Source: Asinibacterium sp. OR53 | GTDB taxonomy: Bacteria > Bacteroidota > Bacteroidia > Chitinophagales > Chitinophagaceae | Assembly (NCBI RefSeq): GCF_000515315.1 | Contig: NZ_KI911562.1 | Span: 2,947,220-3,011,219, forward strand | DNA length: 64,000 nt | Reading direction: 5' to 3' | In this document: one piece after another, positions 7,935 through 17,692 of the stretch | Layout: the number at the start of each line of letters is the position of its first letter | Numbering within the stretch: position 1 is the stretch's first letter | Program-made: the position numbers and the translations under genes | The notes under the pieces: model-generated | The model's database searches: none | What the model was told of the DNA's origin: nothing | Seen by the model: only the letters and a program-made list of their open reading frames with translations

Positions 7935-9470
7935 TCATTGACGTTGATACGCACCCATATCTGCTTTTCCATTCACGACCCGGGGTTTTCCGTCGTAGTC
8001 TCTTTCAGTCGGGAGCATGATCCATGCAGGGTTTCCCTGTTGTAAACAAGGACTCGTTGATTGTAAATGAAGATCAGGGATTGGTGTTCCAACGTTGCTG
8101 AAAAGCGGGTCGGAGAAAATAGAATGTGCTTCTTGCCGTGTACCCGTTCTATAATCTTTAAAAGAATTGAACTGCCGGCTGCGCCAGTTGATCCAGGTTT
8201 TTCCGGCGTCGGCTCCAACAGTAAACCAATCGTTGTAATCGAGGCTGATGCCGGATTGTGGCAAGATATCGGCCAGGGAAAACAGCAGGTTTTGGTTGTT
8301 GGTATAAAACACATTGTTTCCGATCACGCAACGGGATGCTTTTGTAATATACAGTTCACCTGAACCATCGAGGTTGGTATTGTTTTGATAAAAACTGTTG
8401 TTCCGGAAAATACAGTCAACCACCTGTCCGGTGGTTTTGGGATCGTATCCACCGATAGCAAGTCCGGAAACCTTGTTCCGGTAGATCAGGTTATTGGTAA
8501 CACTGATATTACTGGTAGTGCCGTCTTTTTCATTGCCGACTTCTATTCCGTAGCCATTCTGAAAACTGGTATTCCTGTCTACCCGGATATCTCTTCCACC
8601 ATCTACATAAATACCACCGCTTGTTGCATAAAGCGAAACATTATTGTAACAAACATTTTCGCTGATGACGCCCTCTCTTGCCTGATCCAGTGAAGCGGTA
8701 GCGCTTGTTCCATAATGCCCTTCTGCAGCAATGCCAATATTGGTGTTGTCGTGTACTTTGTTATGGGTAATGAAAAATCCATCTACATTGCCATCGACCG
8801 ATAAAGACTCACTGAAGCCTGTGATATTATGACTGAATTCGCAACTATCGATGACCAGGTTGCTAATAGCATTGTCTTGCGTCAATCCACGTCCTAATAC
8901 AATGAAAGGCTGTGCATTGTCGTTGGCGCCGGGAATAGCCTGCGCGTTGTTGGTCCAGTTGATGTTCTGAAAGCGGATATTACGGAAATAAAGGGCGCCT
9001 GCTGCTCCATTAGGGCTGGCCACAACCAGGATGCCCCGGGCATTGTTCCTGGTAATATTTTGTATTGCCAGGTTTTTAAAAACCAGGAAACCTCTATCTG
9101 TGATGGACAGGATGGTGTTACCTCGGATCTTTGAGCCATCGATCATTACTTTTTCCTGTGCGTAGTTGGTAAAAGTGATGAGGTGGTCCGGTTTTCCGCT
9201 CACGTTCACCACCAGTTCTTCATAATAAGTGCCTCCCCTGATGACAACGGTACTGCCGGGTTGTGCAGCATTAAAAGATTGTTGAATGGTTTTCCAGGCC
9301 CGGGCCAGGCTGAGACCATCGTTCTGGTCGTTGCCGGTTGCGCCATCTACATAATAAGTATGAAGCGAAGGAACAGGCGGTTGCTGGTCCGGCCGGGTAA
9401 AAGAATATTCTTTGTTACAGGAACAGGAATAAAACAGTACAGGAAAAATCAACAGGTGTTTGATAACCAT
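7935..9470 (-). CDS. Right-handed parallel beta-helix lipoprotein
   Basis: 511 aa. The N-terminus MVIKHLLIFPVLFYSCSCNKE is a lipoprotein signal with a lipobox-like cysteine (two candidate Cys), so it should be tethered to a membrane. Residues ~40-90 have the DUF1565-like opening (YVDGATGNDQNDGLSLARAW), followed by beta-helix rungs rich in N/S/G and IxxN turns (~95-450). The C-terminus DYDGKPRVVNGKADMGAYQ is the tail motif typical of secreted pectate-lyase-like proteins. A polysaccharide-binding or lyase role is plausible, but no catalytic residues can be assigned. It ends 269 nt before the eCIS operon and starts 26 nt after the DUF5686 gene stop. Confidence 0.85.
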   Translation of the reverse strand: MVIKHLLIFPVLFYSCSCNKEYSFTRPDQQPPVPSLHTYYVDGATGNDQNDGLSLARAWKTIQQSFNAAQPGSTVVIRGGTYYEELVVNVSGKPDHLITFTNYAQEKVMIDGSKIRGNTILSITDRGFLVFKNLAIQNITRNNARGILVVASPNGAAGALYFRNIRFQNINWTNNAQAIPGANDNAQPFIVLGRGLTQDNAISNLVIDSCEFSHNITGFSESLSVDGNVDGFFITHNKVHDNTNIGIAAEGHYGTSATASLDQAREGVISENVCYNNVSLYATSGGIYVDGGRDIRVDRNTSFQNGYGIEVGNEKDGTTSNISVTNNLIYRNKVSGLAIGGYDPKTTGQVVDCIFRNNSFYQNNTNLDGSGELYITKASRCVIGNNVFYTNNQNLLFSLADILPQSGISLDYNDWFTVGADAGKTWINWRSRQFNSFKDYRTGTRQEAHSIFSDPLFSNVGTPIPDLHLQSTSPCLQQGNPAWIMLPTERDYDGKPRVVNGKADMGAYQRQ

Positions 9471-9496
9471 AAAGCAGGGTTTAGTTGTATGAAATA

Positions 9497-12019
9497 TCAG
9501 AAATTGAATTGCAGGGATGCTTTGAGTCCGAAATTGACAACGCCGGGTCTGTCGCGGTAGGTGAGCCGCCAGATAGCATCTACTCTTATCACGCGGAATA
9601 TGTTTTCGACACCCACGCCTGTTTCCATGTACGGTACTTTGTCGGGTACGATAAAATGATAGGTGAGGCCATTGTCGCGGAATTTATTGGCTGTTTTATT
9701 TGCATCAGTCATGCTGCCGGTAAGTGCCCGGAAACTGGTAACGGTTCTCCAGTTCGCTTTTTTCAACAGCGGCAGGCGATTGAAAGGGAAGCCGCCCCAA
9801 TGGTGCTCCAACAGCAGACTGGCATAATGATCGCTCACAAATTCATAGCGGTTCATGTTATTGAATGCGTAGCGGTTGTAATAATATGTATCGTTTCCTT
9901 TTGCCACATCGAGCAGGAGTATGGGTAATGTACCGTCGGTAATTCCTCCTTCCAATGTATAATTGATCTTACCCAGTGCGGGAATGTTCACCTGATGTGA
10001 AACCGATAAGCGGTATTGGTTGTAATCGAAATCACTGTGCAGCATACCGCCTTCTACCTGGAAACCATGCGTGTATTTAAATTCAACGATCGGGTATTTG
10101 CTGCCGAGGCTGAGCCTGGTAAAGGGTCCGGCATAGATCTTTTCCTTGTATGCATACCTGATACCGACAGACGCTTCAGACACTTTATAGGTCTTGCCCA
10201 GGTGAGGATATGCAGGGTGCACAATATTCGGTGTGAATTTTCCATAAGTATAATAGGTATTGAAAGCGGGTGATAACACGCGCTTGTCCAACGCCAGTTG
10301 AACAGAAAATCCATTCTGGTAAAAATGCTGGTATTGAATTTTGGCCTGCTCGGTGTTGACGAGCTGTATACGTCCCCTTGGCACCCTGCGCATCAGAGCG
10401 CCGAAAATGGAATTCTCATTGAGCTCGTTGAGGTGGTCTGACAAAGGCGTAAAATCATCTTCATAACTCAGCCGGATGGTTTCCCAATTTTTTCTGTTGA
10501 GGATAAACAAATGACTGAGTGCATATTTGAACGTATTGTACTTCATACCCAATCCTGCATAGCCCCTGAACTGGTACCACTTACTGAAATTGGCATTGGT
10601 GCGGAAACCAAGATTTAAACGAGGGCCTTCGATGATATTGGCAGTAAAAGTTTTGTACAGGTTGCCAATATCTATTTTACCCGCCGGGTAATAACCGGTT
10701 CCCAGCGCTGTAAGCATATTACTGTAAGTGGTATACGCAGGTACTTTCCTGATAGAATCGATCATAGTATAAGCCCATTGTTCCCTGGAGCTAAGCGGTG
10801 CAAAACGATGCTGTTCCCAAAATTGTGTGCCGGGTTGTGTAATGACTGGTTGGCCTGCAATTGCCAACTGTAATAAAACACTGTCAGTCACTGCATCGTT
10901 GATCCGTATGTTCCGGTAGTAGGAGCTGCGCGTACCTGTGAAGCCCAGCGATTTTTTTGAAAGCGTGATGAAGTTAATGGAGAGCATTGTTTTAGTAATC
11001 GCCATGGCTGAATCTGCTCCCAATGGCATGAAGTCCTGCGACAGCGCGATGTCTTTCACCCAGTTGATATTGGCGCCGGCATTCATTTGCACGCTGATGG
11101 ATTGCAGGGCATAGGTTCTGTCTATCACCCAGCATTCGCCGGAAAAAGTATTACTGCTGCTGTGCAAAGGGCGAAAGCTGAGCCGGAAATATTTCCGGTT
11201 GCCGATGGTCTTTCTTTCCTCTATGTGGTACTTGTAATAACTCAAACCATTATCGGCCAGGGGACTGATGAACGAGACTTTCATCAACACCAGGTAATTG
11301 TCGTACAGGTTTACCTGTTGTTTCAGATCATCCAGGTATTGGATCACCGTTTCATTGCGTATGCCTGTTACCTGCCTCGCTTTGTAAATGGTCTTTTCTT
11401 TTCCCAGTTTTTTACTGTAATAATAATCGGCCAGGCTTTCGGTAATAAATAAGGGCACCCGGGGCTTAGCGGGGCTGGCACCAGAATCCGTATGGGTGAA
11501 AACAAAAGAGAAAGGCTTAAGTAAGCGGCTTCCGATGGCTTTCTCGGAAAAATTACCCGCTTCGAATTGTAATTTGTCATAGACTTCAGATTGATAGTTA
11601 GAAAAATGAGCAGGGTTGTTCTGTTCTTTGTGTTGCAATATTTTTTTGAAAAGATGCACGGCGGGGTCATATCCTTTCGGATAAACCACCACTTCTGTCA
11701 ATGTATTTGTTTCAGGGGCCAGGGAGAGATTGATTTCCTGGGATGTTTTCGTTTTTATCGCGCGGGTAATGGTTTGATATCCCATCATGCTGAACTGAAT
11801 GGAATCGATACCAGGACTTACCATCAATTCAAAATGCCCAAGACTGTCGGTGATCACGCCTTTCTTCAGGTTGGTAGCTTTTACAGAACAATATATCAGC
11901 GGGGCCTGCGTCAACGAATCCTTCAATGTACCGCTGATGGAGATGAGCTGTCCCTTTACAGTAACAGTGCATCCCATAACCAAAAAGAGCAATAAAAAGC
12001 GGGTACAGTTTTTTTGCAT
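9497..12019 (-). CDS. DUF5686 outer-membrane protein with carboxypeptidase-regulatory-like domain
   Basis: The start is set at 12019 (MQKNCTRFLLLFLVMGC) because the signal peptide begins there; an in-frame extension to 12058 adds only a non-typical leader. The 840-aa protein has a signal peptide, a carboxypeptidase-D regulatory-like (CNA-B type) domain at about 25-110 (ISGTLKDSLTQAPLIYCSV; GYQTITRAI), then a DUF5686 region and a C-terminal beta-barrel ending FGLKASLQFNF, an aromatic end as in Bacteroidota outer-membrane barrels. Function is unknown. It reads away from the divergent sigma-factor gene. Confidence 0.88.
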   Translation of the reverse strand: MQKNCTRFLLLFLVMGCTVTVKGQLISISGTLKDSLTQAPLIYCSVKATNLKKGVITDSLGHFELMVSPGIDSIQFSMMGYQTITRAIKTKTSQEINLSLAPETNTLTEVVVYPKGYDPAVHLFKKILQHKEQNNPAHFSNYQSEVYDKLQFEAGNFSEKAIGSRLLKPFSFVFTHTDSGASPAKPRVPLFITESLADYYYSKKLGKEKTIYKARQVTGIRNETVIQYLDDLKQQVNLYDNYLVLMKVSFISPLADNGLSYYKYHIEERKTIGNRKYFRLSFRPLHSSSNTFSGECWVIDRTYALQSISVQMNAGANINWVKDIALSQDFMPLGADSAMAITKTMLSINFITLSKKSLGFTGTRSSYYRNIRINDAVTDSVLLQLAIAGQPVITQPGTQFWEQHRFAPLSSREQWAYTMIDSIRKVPAYTTYSNMLTALGTGYYPAGKIDIGNLYKTFTANIIEGPRLNLGFRTNANFSKWYQFRGYAGLGMKYNTFKYALSHLFILNRKNWETIRLSYEDDFTPLSDHLNELNENSIFGALMRRVPRGRIQLVNTEQAKIQYQHFYQNGFSVQLALDKRVLSPAFNTYYTYGKFTPNIVHPAYPHLGKTYKVSEASVGIRYAYKEKIYAGPFTRLSLGSKYPIVEFKYTHGFQVEGGMLHSDFDYNQYRLSVSHQVNIPALGKINYTLEGGITDGTLPILLLDVAKGNDTYYYNRYAFNNMNRYEFVSDHYASLLLEHHWGGFPFNRLPLLKKANWRTVTSFRALTGSMTDANKTANKFRDNGLTYHFIVPDKVPYMETGVGVENIFRVIRVDAIWRLTYRDRPGVVNFGLKASLQFNF

Positions 12020-12121
12020 ATTTATCCATTGAATGATTGTCAGTAAAAAGACAATCAAACAGGCCGTATGGTCCTAATCAAAAAATAATTATCTTTAATC
12101 CATTAACTTTTATTTATCTGC

Positions 12122-12706
12122 ATGACCCCTGAAGAATCAGCTATCTGGATACGCATACAGCAAAAGGACATCAGGGCATTTGAGGAATTTTACCGGTCGG
12201 CCTACAAGCGCTTTTTTTTGATGGCTTTTCAATATTTAAAAGACGCAGATATTTCGCAGGAAGTGGTAAATGATGTGTTCATGAAATTGTGGGAAGACAG
12301 CGCTGAGATCACCATTGAAAAATCGCTGGTATCTTATATCTACCGGGCTGTGATCAACCGGAGCCTCAACCAGTTGCAGAAACAGAAAAGGGATCTGGCG
12401 CAAATACGATCCTTGCAGTATTCCTTGCAACATGATGCCACATATGAGTTGCGGCAGATGGAGGAAAACGAGCTCAAGGCGGCCCTGTACAAAGCCATCG
12501 ATCAGTTACCTGACCAGTGCAGGCGGGTGTTTTGCCTGAGTCGTTTTGAGCAGTTGAAACAACAGGAAATTGCCGACCAACTGGGTATTTCCATCAAAAC
12601 AGTAAAAAATCATATTACATACGCTTTAAAACAATTACAGAAAGTGACAGGAGAGCTGCTGGTTATTGGTATTGCCTTGCTGAAATTATTTTTTTTCAGG
12701 GATTGA
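12122..12706 (+). CDS. RNA polymerase ECF sigma factor (sigma-70 family, Bacteroidota type)
   Basis: 194 aa. Region 2 is at about 25-85 (FEEFYRSAYKRFFLMAFQYLKD; VVNDVFMKLWED). Region 4 is at about 120-180 (LPDQCRRVFCLSRFEQLKQQEIADQLGISIKTVKNHI), with a clear helix-turn-helix. The last ~15 residues are strongly hydrophobic (LLVIGIALLKLFFFRD), a tail often seen in this group that may touch the membrane or its anti-sigma. It is followed after 34 nt by a FecR anti-sigma factor and then a TonB receptor, the standard trans-envelope signalling unit. It should transcribe that unit in response to a ligand. Confidence 0.95.
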   Translation: MTPEESAIWIRIQQKDIRAFEEFYRSAYKRFFLMAFQYLKDADISQEVVNDVFMKLWEDSAEITIEKSLVSYIYRAVINRSLNQLQKQKRDLAQIRSLQYSLQHDATYELRQMEENELKAALYKAIDQLPDQCRRVFCLSRFEQLKQQEIADQLGISIKTVKNHITYALKQLQKVTGELLVIGIALLKLFFFRD

Positions 12707-12740
12707 CCAGGACCCTGGCAGTTTTTGATTGTCATACTGA

Positions 12741-13757
12741 ATGAAAATGGATCCTTTATCTGAACATACTATCCCCTGGGACCTGATCGCCGATTCTTTG
12801 CAGCAGGATTTGCCTGCTGAAGAAGACACCAGGCTGCAACAATGGCTTGCTGAAAGTACTGCCAACCGGGAAACCTATCAGCGGGCCAGGGAGCTCTGGA
12901 CCATGCGCCTGGCAGATTTTCCTGCTTACCAGGCTGCCGATGAAGCAACTGCCTGGGGGGCGCTGATGCAACAATTACAGGAGAAGAAAACAGCGCCTGT
13001 AGTTACCATGTGTTCAGGAAAAGATCATTTCATACGGAACTGGACAGCAATAGCAGCCGTTTTACTCGTCATGGCCGCAGGTATTGTCTGGTACCTCTTG
13101 CCGGACAGAAACGGGCAGGTTTACACTACTGCTACTATACAAAGAGAGATAACTTTGCCAGACGGATCGAGTATTACCATGCAGCCTTATACTGAAGTGA
13201 GGGTGGGGGGCCGTTATAACCAGCGCGACAGGGCGGTGCAACTAATAAAAGGAGAGGCCTTTTTTAAAGTAACACACAATGCGAATTTACCTTTCCTGGT
13301 AAACATGAACGAATCGAGTGTGAAGGATATCGGTACCAGTTTCAATATCCGGCGTTCACCCGATACGATCAAGCTGGCGGTCATCAGTGGTAAAGTAGCA
13401 TTCTTTGGGAATGATAATCAGGAGACGAGGGAATTATCGGCCGGCATGAGCCTGGCTTATGATGTGGTGAAGAGAAATTTTACAGAATGGGCGCCGTCGT
13501 CTGACCATGGCGTTACCAACCGTGAAAACCTGTTGTATTTCGATCATACAGTCCTGACAGATGTTGTGAAACAAATAGATAAAGTGTACGGGAAGAAAAT
13601 AGAATTGGGCAGCAGTGCTATCGGAGAAAGGAAATTGAAAGCTAATTTACAGGGGCTGTCGTTCGATAAAGCATTGCAGGTCATTTGCACATCACTTAAC
13701 CTTGACTATACCGATAAAAACGGCATTATTGTACTGAAGGACAAAGAAAACAAATAG
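12741..13757 (+). CDS. FecR-family anti-sigma factor
   Basis: 338 aa. A cytoplasmic N-terminal part (about 1-100) carries a DUF4880-like helical segment. One membrane helix lies at about 101-121 (WTAIAAVLLVMAAGIVWYLLP). The periplasmic FecR domain follows (ITLPDGSSITMQPYTEVRVG; RAVQLIKGEAFFKVTHN; DIGTSFNIRR; LAVISGKVAFF), then the DUF4974 C-terminal domain (LSFDKALQVICTSLNLDY). It should hold the upstream sigma factor until the TonB receptor STN domain signals. ATG is at 12741, with another at 12747. The next gene starts 1 nt after its stop. Confidence 0.95.
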   Translation: MKMDPLSEHTIPWDLIADSLQQDLPAEEDTRLQQWLAESTANRETYQRARELWTMRLADFPAYQAADEATAWGALMQQLQEKKTAPVVTMCSGKDHFIRNWTAIAAVLLVMAAGIVWYLLPDRNGQVYTTATIQREITLPDGSSITMQPYTEVRVGGRYNQRDRAVQLIKGEAFFKVTHNANLPFLVNMNESSVKDIGTSFNIRRSPDTIKLAVISGKVAFFGNDNQETRELSAGMSLAYDVVKRNFTEWAPSSDHGVTNRENLLYFDHTVLTDVVKQIDKVYGKKIELGSSAIGERKLKANLQGLSFDKALQVICTSLNLDYTDKNGIIVLKDKENK

Positions 13758-13758
13758 A

Positions 13759-16374
13759 ATGCCCCGATTTTTTATCACTGCATGTATGCTGTGTTGTTCT
13801 TGTATTATGTTTACAGGAAAGACGCTTTATGCGCAGTCGGTCATCACTACCGCTACCATCCAACTCAATATCAATAATCAGCCCATTGAACAGGTATTCA
13901 GCCTGATTGAAAAGCAAACAGGTTACCGGTTTGCATATAATACCGATCTGCCGGAACTGAAGAAACGGGTGAGTTATACATCAGGGCCCATATCCCTGAC
14001 TGCTTTATTGAAAATATTGTTGCAGGGCACAGACATCACCTATAATATCATTGGCAACCAGATCGTATTGCAGAACAATAATGCAGCCGATAAAATAGTG
14101 GTCAACGGTTATGTAAAAGATGCCGGCACCGGCGAGCTTTTAATTGGGGCGGGCGTGTACCTTCCGGAACAAAAAACAGGTACCGTATCCAACAACTATG
14201 GATTCTATGCGCTGACTGTTCCCAGGAATGCCAATTTGGAAATGCAGGTATCTTATGTGGGCTACCGTACAGAAGACCGGAAGCTGAATGCTACACGCAA
14301 TACGGCCATGAACATTGGGTTGATGGCGCGGCAGGATTCTGTGTTGTCGCATGTAGTAGTGACAGATGACAAGAGCAGTGAAAACCTGCGGCTGAACCAG
14401 TTAGGTCTGGTAGATATTTCTACCGATATGCTTACGAACGCGCCGTCTGTGAGCGGAACAGGTGATGTGATCAGTTCAGTGGAGATGCAGCCGGGTGTGC
14501 ATGCAGGCATGGAAGGCACGCCGGGATTTTTTGTAAGGGGAGGGAATGCCGGACAAAATTTAATTCAACTCGATGAAGCTACTTTGTATAATCCCAGTCA
14601 CTTGTTTGAATTGGTGAGTATTTTTAACGGGGCGGTCATTAAAAGAGCTTCTTTACTCAAAGGCGGCTTCCCTGCTTCCTATGGAGATCATGTGAGTTCG
14701 GTACTCGATATTGCCATGAACGACGGCAGTAATGAGCATTTTGGCGGAGTGGTGCAGGCGGGCAGCATTGTATCGGGACTGACATTGTATGGTCCACTCA
14801 AAAAGAAAAAAGCATCTTTTCTTGTATCAGCCCGGAGAAGCATGCTGGATTATCTCTTACAGGCTTTTGATGTAAAAAGTAATTATTACAGCAATTATGC
14901 TTTTTACGACGTGAACGCCAAAGTGAACTGGCAGTTTTCTGAGCGTGACAGGATATTGCTGAGTTATTATAAGGGGCAGGACAGGAATACTTTCCAGGAT
15001 CAGCCGGATGATACCACTTCCATCACTTATGGCAATAAGTTTGGCAATGAAGTGTTTGCATTCCGCTGGAACCATTTGTTCAGCAAGCGGTTGTTTGCCA
15101 ATACATCGGTGATGTACAACAACTATTACCAATTGCTTTCCGCTTTGCAGGATGATTATTTCGCCCAATTGTATTCGGGCATCAGGGATATCAATGCGAA
15201 GGTTGATTTTTATTACTATCCCAGCCAGGCGCATCGCATCAAAGGAGGGATTAATTTTTTGCGGCAACAATTATTTCCGGCAACATTCTCGAATAAAATT
15301 CCTCCTTCGGGTAATATCAACAACATCAAGCCCGATGAAATTCCTGAACACCTTACGGCACGTGTAGCCGCTTACCTGAGCGATGAGATACGGTTCAATA
15401 ACCGGTTGAACCTCTACCTGGGCGTACGGGCGCCGGTCTTCTATTCCGATAGTATTCGATATACAGACATAGAGCCGCGCGTATCCTTGCGCTACCTGAT
15501 AAGTCCTGCCACCAGTATCAAACTGTCGTATACACAGATGCACCAGTACATTCACCTGGTACAGAGCTATAATTCTTCTTTCCCAGCAGAAATATGGATC
15601 GGCAGTAATAGTATGGTAAAACCGCAGTCAGCACAACAGTATTCGCTTGGTCTCTTTAACAACTTCAGTAACAATAGTTTTCAGGCCAGTGTTGAAGTTT
15701 ATTACAAAACGATGGAGAATCAGTTGTTATTCAAAGGAGGCACTACACCTGCAGTGGATGTGAACCTTGATGACAACCTGATTTTTGGAAAGGGCCGCAG
15801 CTATGGAGCGGAATTTTTCCTGAAGAAAAGAAAGGGGCGATTGACCGGATGGTTGGGCTATTCATTAGCGTATGCTTACCAGCAGTTCGACTCGCTGAAC
15901 TTGGGCCGGGAGTTTCCTTTTGCATATGACCGGAGGCACAGCTTTTATCTTACAGGTGCCTACACTTTCAACAAACACTGGCGGGCGGCTGCCAATTTTT
16001 TTGCCGCCAGCGGCAGGGCCTTCACCATTCAAACACTGACTACCAACCCACCAGGCTCCACTGGAGGCAACCCATTATATGACGACGACAACGGAAGTGG
16101 CGGTGGGGGAGTGCCCACACAAACCCTCGAAGTAAATAATTACCGGCTGGCGCCTTATGACAGGCTCGATTTATCGCTGAGCTACAAACTCGTTAAAGAA
16201 ACCAGGACGGGCAGCAGGGAAGCGGAATGGACGCTTTCAGTTTACAATGTGTATGCCCAGAACAACGTGTTCTTTGCCTATCGCGCCATTGACCCCTCAA
16301 CGCACCAGGCTGTTGTTAAACAGGTTTCTTTTATTCCGGTCATTCCCACGCTGAGTTTCCGTTATAAGTTTTAA
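13759..16374 (+). CDS. TonB-dependent receptor with STN signalling domain
   Basis: 871 aa. A signal peptide ends near LYAQS. The STN secretin/TonB short domain follows (about 33-110: INNQPIEQVFSLIEKQTGYRF), then a carboxypeptidase-like regulatory domain (about 115-200), a plug (GTPGFFVRGGNAGQNLIQLDEA) and a 22-strand barrel ending LSFRYKF. The STN domain and the adjoining sigma/anti-sigma genes indicate a transducing transporter that induces its own expression. No SusD gene follows, so it is not a classical SusCD glycan importer; the substrate (siderophore, oligosaccharide, peptide) cannot be read from the sequence. A short Gly/Pro/Ser-rich extracellular loop occurs near residue 765. Confidence 0.93.
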   Translation: MPRFFITACMLCCSCIMFTGKTLYAQSVITTATIQLNINNQPIEQVFSLIEKQTGYRFAYNTDLPELKKRVSYTSGPISLTALLKILLQGTDITYNIIGNQIVLQNNNAADKIVVNGYVKDAGTGELLIGAGVYLPEQKTGTVSNNYGFYALTVPRNANLEMQVSYVGYRTEDRKLNATRNTAMNIGLMARQDSVLSHVVVTDDKSSENLRLNQLGLVDISTDMLTNAPSVSGTGDVISSVEMQPGVHAGMEGTPGFFVRGGNAGQNLIQLDEATLYNPSHLFELVSIFNGAVIKRASLLKGGFPASYGDHVSSVLDIAMNDGSNEHFGGVVQAGSIVSGLTLYGPLKKKKASFLVSARRSMLDYLLQAFDVKSNYYSNYAFYDVNAKVNWQFSERDRILLSYYKGQDRNTFQDQPDDTTSITYGNKFGNEVFAFRWNHLFSKRLFANTSVMYNNYYQLLSALQDDYFAQLYSGIRDINAKVDFYYYPSQAHRIKGGINFLRQQLFPATFSNKIPPSGNINNIKPDEIPEHLTARVAAYLSDEIRFNNRLNLYLGVRAPVFYSDSIRYTDIEPRVSLRYLISPATSIKLSYTQMHQYIHLVQSYNSSFPAEIWIGSNSMVKPQSAQQYSLGLFNNFSNNSFQASVEVYYKTMENQLLFKGGTTPAVDVNLDDNLIFGKGRSYGAEFFLKKRKGRLTGWLGYSLAYAYQQFDSLNLGREFPFAYDRRHSFYLTGAYTFNKHWRAAANFFAASGRAFTIQTLTTNPPGSTGGNPLYDDDNGSGGGGVPTQTLEVNNYRLAPYDRLDLSLSYKLVKETRTGSREAEWTLSVYNVYAQNNVFFAYRAIDPSTHQAVVKQVSFIPVIPTLSFRYKF

Positions 16375-16460
16375 CAGGAAAACACTGTTTGTTTGTGAGT
16401 GTAAGCATTACTTTAGCGGAGCAATGCAATTTTCCCATCATTATAAAATAGCATTTTACC

Positions 16461-17021
16461 ATGCGGAAATTGAAATTACAAGTACAGATGTCTGTTGATG
16501 GTTATGTAGCTGGTCCTAATGGCGAGCTGGACTGGATGACATGGAACCTGGATAGCAAGCTCATCAATTTCATTACCGAACTCACAGACAGTTCAGATAC
16601 CATTTTGTTGGGCCGTAAAATGACGGAAGGCTTCGTGAATTATTGGGAAGCCGTACAACCCAACAGCCCGGAATATTCTTTTGCATTGAAAATGGTCAAT
16701 ACCCCCAAAGTCATCTTTACCAAAACCCTCGATAAACCCATCGGCAAAAACACTTCACTGGCCAAGGGCAACCTGTCCGACGAAATTACCAAGCTGAAAA
16801 AGCAGGAGGGGAAAGACATTGTTGTATATGGTGGCGCAGGGTTTGTTTCTGCTTTGATACAAGGCAGGCATATCGATGAATTTAATTTTTTCATCAACCC
16901 GGTGATGATCAATAAAGGGATGCGCATATTTGATCTGGCCAATATGCGGCAGGAGCTTTTATTGGTGAGCGCTATACCTTATGAATGTGGCATTACCGTG
17001 CTTCGGTATCAATTGAAATAA
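16461..17021 (+). CDS. Dihydrofolate reductase / RibD C-terminal family protein
   Basis: 186 aa of the RibD C-terminal/DHFR-like fold: MRKLKLQVQMSVDGYVAGPNGELDWM, then ILLGRKMTEGF (NADPH-binding segment), PKVIFTKTLDK, KDIVVYGGAGFVSALIQG and VLRYQLK at the end. These stand-alone proteins are common in soil bacteria and often lie near stress or resistance genes; true DHFR activity is rarely shown. A weak -7-like box (TACTTTAG) lies ~45 nt upstream. It converges on the DUF4256 gene with only 3 nt between stops. Confidence 0.9.
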   Translation: MRKLKLQVQMSVDGYVAGPNGELDWMTWNLDSKLINFITELTDSSDTILLGRKMTEGFVNYWEAVQPNSPEYSFALKMVNTPKVIFTKTLDKPIGKNTSLAKGNLSDEITKLKKQEGKDIVVYGGAGFVSALIQGRHIDEFNFFINPVMINKGMRIFDLANMRQELLLVSAIPYECGITVLRYQLK

Positions 17022-17024
17022 AAA

Positions 17025-17591
17025 TTAAACCCTTAAAGATCCTCGAAAGCCCCTGGCAGCGTAGTAGGAAATAGCGCCGTTGTGATACAGGAAGACATGA
17101 TCGTAGCGACGATCGCAAAAAACAGCCCCGCCGAGTTTCCTGATGGCAGGAGGGGTTTGCACCCAGCTAGATGTTTTCAGATCAAATTTTCCCAATTGTT
17201 GCAGCTCATGGTATTGCTCTACAGTTAAGAGTTCAATACCCATGGCAGCTGCCACATCCATCGCATTGTTCTCTGGTTTATTTTCTTTTCTTTCTTCCAG
17301 TGCTTCGCGGTCGTAACAAAAGCTTCTGCGGTCTTTAGGGCTTTCTGCGGAGCAATCATAAAAGATATATTCACCTGTTTTTTTATCATATCCAACAACA
17401 TCGGGTTCACCACCGGTTCTTTCCATTTCATTGAGCGACCAGAGCTTATCCGGATGCGCCTTCAACCTTGCCTGTACATGATCCCATTCAATCCCTTTAT
17501 GGCGGTTCTTGTTTTTCTCGAAACGGGTTCTTATTGTTTTGAGTAGTTCTTCACTTTGTGCAGGTGATAACTTCTTTTTATTGTTACTCAT
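17025..17591 (-). CDS. DUF4256 domain protein
   Basis: 188 aa starting at 17591 (MSNNKKKLSPAQ); a longer in-frame start at 17642 gives an unlikely leader. Family landmarks are LLKTIRTRFEKNKNRHKGIEWDHV, LWSLNEMERTGGEPDVVGYD, YIFYDCSAESPKDRRSFCYD and CDRRYDHVFLYHNGA. The family is cytosolic, well conserved in length (~185-190 aa) and functionally uncharacterised. It precedes the ArsR/SRPBCC pair with convergent/tandem spacing of ~100 nt, but no functional link is evident. Confidence 0.88.
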   Translation of the reverse strand: MSNNKKKLSPAQSEELLKTIRTRFEKNKNRHKGIEWDHVQARLKAHPDKLWSLNEMERTGGEPDVVGYDKKTGEYIFYDCSAESPKDRRSFCYDREALEERKENKPENNAMDVAAAMGIELLTVEQYHELQQLGKFDLKTSSWVQTPPAIRKLGGAVFCDRRYDHVFLYHNGAISYYAARGFRGSLRV

Positions 17592-17692
17592 AGTCTTATT
17601 GGTTGATGGAAGTGATTTTTCTATTATAATACCAAGATACAATAGTCAGAGCGAGGATTTGTTAGTCACACCGTTATTCGTCTTGGGCTATA

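Noticed and set aside
13759..16374. SusCD-type polysaccharide utilisation locus
   Set aside because: The TonB receptor is not followed by a SusD-like gene or glycoside hydrolases; the STN domain and sigma/FecR pair fit a signalling receptor instead.
16375..16400. Terminator after the STN-type TonB receptor
   Set aside because: Only a 4-5 bp stem (AAACA/TGTTT) without a T-run is present; too weak to call.
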